NCBI GenBank assembly: GCA_963781665.1
Contig: CAWAGA010000002.1
Span: forward strand, 3,162,001-3,226,000
Source: JAJYIW01 sp963781665
Lineage (GTDB): Bacteria > Chloroflexota > Anaerolineae > Anaerolineales > Anaerolineaceae
Direction of reading: 5' to 3'
DNA: 64,000 bases
Under the pieces are notes generated by a model, which saw only the letters and a program-made list of their open reading frames with translations, was not told where the DNA came from and made no database searches. Of the stretch, positions 62,455 through 64,000 are shown in pieces. Within the stretch, counting starts at the first letter, position 1. Each line of letters opens with the position of its first letter. The translations under genes were made by a program, and so were the position numbers.

Positions 62455-63466
62455 ATGACCTTTAAAATTTGTGTAATCGGATGCGGACAAATTGCAGTTG
62501 GTTATCACGGCCCGTCCTACCAGCGCTACGTCGCCCAGCATGATGATGCCGTGTTGGCCGGCTGCTGCGATATCGACCTGCACAAGGCGATCGAGTTTCG
62601 TGAGCGTTTCGGCTTCAAGCGCAGCTACCAGGACTATATCGGTATGTTGGATGAAGAAAAACCGGATGCTGTCTGTCTGCTGGTCCCCCCGGACCAGACC
62701 AGTGCGATGTCTTGCGCAATCCTTGAAATGGGATACCCGCTCTTAACAGAGAAACCTTCTGGCCGGACGATCGTTCGAGCTCGACCAGATGATTGCAGCT
62801 GCCAGGCGAAATCATACGCCTAACCAGGTTGCCTTCAATCGACGCTATATCCCATTATTGAAAGTATTGAAGGAATATTTATCCGGCCATTTCAAGCCGG
62901 ATGAAATCCAGCACATCCGTTATGATTTCTCGCGCATCGACCGCCGAGACGCGGATTTCTCGACCACGGCCATTCATGGTATCGACGCTGCCCGGACGTT
63001 GGTCGGCAGTGATTTCCGCCATATCCGCTTCCACTACCAGGAATTTCCTGACCTGGGACAAAATGTGGCAAATATCATGATGGATTGCACTTTTACCTCC
63101 GGTGCGACCGGGCAACTAAATTTCTACCCGGTATCTGGGGTCATAACCGAGCGGGCGACAGTTCACGCTTTTAACAATACTTTCTTTCTCAACCTGCCTA
63201 TCTGGAATGCTTACGATACGCCTGGGAGACTGACGCACGTGTGCGCAGGTAAAACGATCTTTGACATTAGCGGGCCAGAGGTATCGGAGAGTGATGAGGA
63301 ATTTATCTTGAACGGTTTCTACAATGAAAATGTTTCATTTTTCGACGACATTAAAGCCGGGCGCCTTCCGGAAGGCAGCCTGGAAACGAGCCGCCAATCG
63401 GTCGAAATTGCTGATTTCATCCGCGAACGGAAACCGGAATATATTCCGCAGGAAATGTATGAGTGA
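62455..63466 (+). pseudogene. Gfo/Idh/MocA-family oxidoreductase with one frameshift
   Basis: Two frames together give about 336 residues. The first (62455 to about 62775) holds the NAD(P)-binding motif VIGCGQIAVGYH, LDEEKPDAVCLLVPP and LLTEKPSG. The second (to 63466) starts at the expected ELDQMIAAARRNHTPNQVAF and continues with a C-terminal substrate domain (AIHGIDAARTLVG). One extra C near 62773-62776 accounts for the break. The family oxidises or reduces sugar hydroxyls, often at C1 or C3. The gene is 18 bases after the fusion gene and overlaps the following isomerase. The indel may be a sequence error. Confidence 0.85.
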
Positions 63467-64000
63467 ATTAATCGTTTTTACCAAGCTGCTTAAGCATAAG
63501 TCGATAGATGATTTGGTCCCCCTGGCCAGGGACCTGGGATTTGACGGATATGACCTGTGTGTCAGGCCGGGTTACCCGGTCAATCCCGACAATATTGCCG
63601 ATGAGCTGCCTGGCGTTATCGCCAGGTTAGGAAAGGCTGGCCTTCGAATCCCGATGATCACCGGTAGTTTTGATTTGCTGACACCGGATCAACCCGTTGC
63701 AGAAACCATTCTACGAGCAATGGAAAAAGCTGGCATCCATCTGCTCAAGCTGGGTTATTTCATGTTTGACCCTGCCTCTCAAGATTACTGGCAGCAGGTC
63801 GATGTGATCCGGCGCGCTTTTGCCGGCTGGGAGGTATTAGGGAAGAAATATCAGGTCAAAATTTGCTACCACACCCATTCTAACCGTTGTATGGGTCTAA
63901 ATTGCGCCGCATTGATGCACCTCATCCGAGGGTTCGATCCACGCTATATCGGCGCATACATCGATCCGCTCCATATGACGGTCGAAGGGGAGGAGTTCCC
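63459..64000 (+). CDS. sugar phosphate isomerase/epimerase C, cut by window edge
   Basis: A frame open to the end of the window (180 residues), starting at the ATG at 63459, which overlaps the preceding gene by eight bases. It begins MSELIVFTKLLKHKSIDDLV and continues with LARDLGFDGYDLCVRPGYP, AGIHLLKLGYFMFDP, YQVKICYHTHSNRCMG (where the metal Glu is usually followed by His) and YIGAYIDPLHMTVEG (Asp/His ligands). This is an AP_endonuc_2/xylose-isomerase-like TIM barrel, the third in the locus. Where the first metal-binding Glu is expected, the sequence reads CYHTH, which may mark a different chemistry. Confidence 0.85.
   Translation, partial: MSELIVFTKLLKHKSIDDLVPLARDLGFDGYDLCVRPGYPVNPDNIADELPGVIARLGKAGLRIPMITGSFDLLTPDQPVAETILRAMEKAGIHLLKLGYFMFDPASQDYWQQVDVIRRAFAGWEVLGKKYQVKICYHTHSNRCMGLNCAALMHLIRGFDPRYIGAYIDPLHMTVEGEEF

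Overview
The window looks like a chromosomal segment of an anaerobic, glycan-degrading Chloroflexota bacterium, most likely Anaerolineae-like. That placement is an inference. It rests on moderate GC content, a DUF4129/DUF58 membrane cluster, lipoprotein-type sugar-binding proteins, a SIMPL lipoprotein, a secreted-protein remnant ending in a YLP-type tail, and dense sugar-catabolism loci. No rRNA, complete tRNA or CRISPR array is visible.

Layout. 0-3.5 kb: the end of an ABC ATPase, then a four-gene DUF4129/DUF58 membrane cluster. 3.9-9 kb: an eroded accessory stretch with a broken GNAT gene, a VOC protein, a truncated methyltransferase, a second ABC ATPase left inside a broken operon, a PIN toxin, a brnT/brnA module, an excisionase-like protein, and half of a tRNA-Lys gene. 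9.1-11.8 kb: IS21-family copy A. 12.1-13.1 kb: an internally deleted IS701-type relic. 13.2-24.3 kb: a LacI-controlled sugar locus with an RbsABC-type transporter, a GH20/GH67-like hydrolase, a sensory-rhodopsin-transducer-family protein, rhamnose mutarotase, a creatinase-like M24 protein, a NodB-type deacetylase, an AllA-like protein and the LacI regulator. Two identical 14-bp palindromes precede it. 25.4-27.7 kb: GH36 alpha-galactosidase. 27.8-28.8 kb: two decayed genes (LexA-like, DHFR-like). 29-36.7 kb: msrA, a SIMPL lipoprotein, an alpha/beta hydrolase without a recognisable start, a multiply frameshifted PAS/GAF kinase and a fibronectin-III remnant. 37-48.4 kb: GH2 beta-glucuronidase, an esterase, IS21 copy B, two URO-D-fold proteins and a CUT1 transporter. 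48.6-52.8 kb: a tail-to-tail overlapping signalling pair and a small unknown protein. 52.9-64 kb: a ROK-controlled divergent locus with a 980-residue glycosidase-like protein, three TIM-barrel isomerases/epimerases, a LarA-family protein, an AAC(3)-like/ceramidase-like fusion and a Gfo/Idh/MocA oxidoreductase.

How the genes fit together. Three carbohydrate systems follow one another, each with its own regulator: LacI at 23.2 kb, the signalling pair at 48.6-52 kb and ROK at 59-60 kb. Beta-glucuronidase, GH67-like proteins, a LarA homologue and the oxidoreductase/isomerase set together suggest uronate, sugar-acid or keto-sugar chemistry. Substrates cannot be read from sequence. In both transporter operons the binding-protein gene is followed by a strong hairpin with no U-tract.

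The two IS21 copies are inverted relative to each other, and each has its own 6-bp target duplication (GGAAAG and ACCATT), so they are separate insertions. Copy B landed on the start codon of the esterase and split an operon. Many genes are interrupted. Some are clearly decayed. Three otherwise intact metabolic genes carry exactly one net single-base indel, so recent mutation and sequencing error cannot be told apart here.
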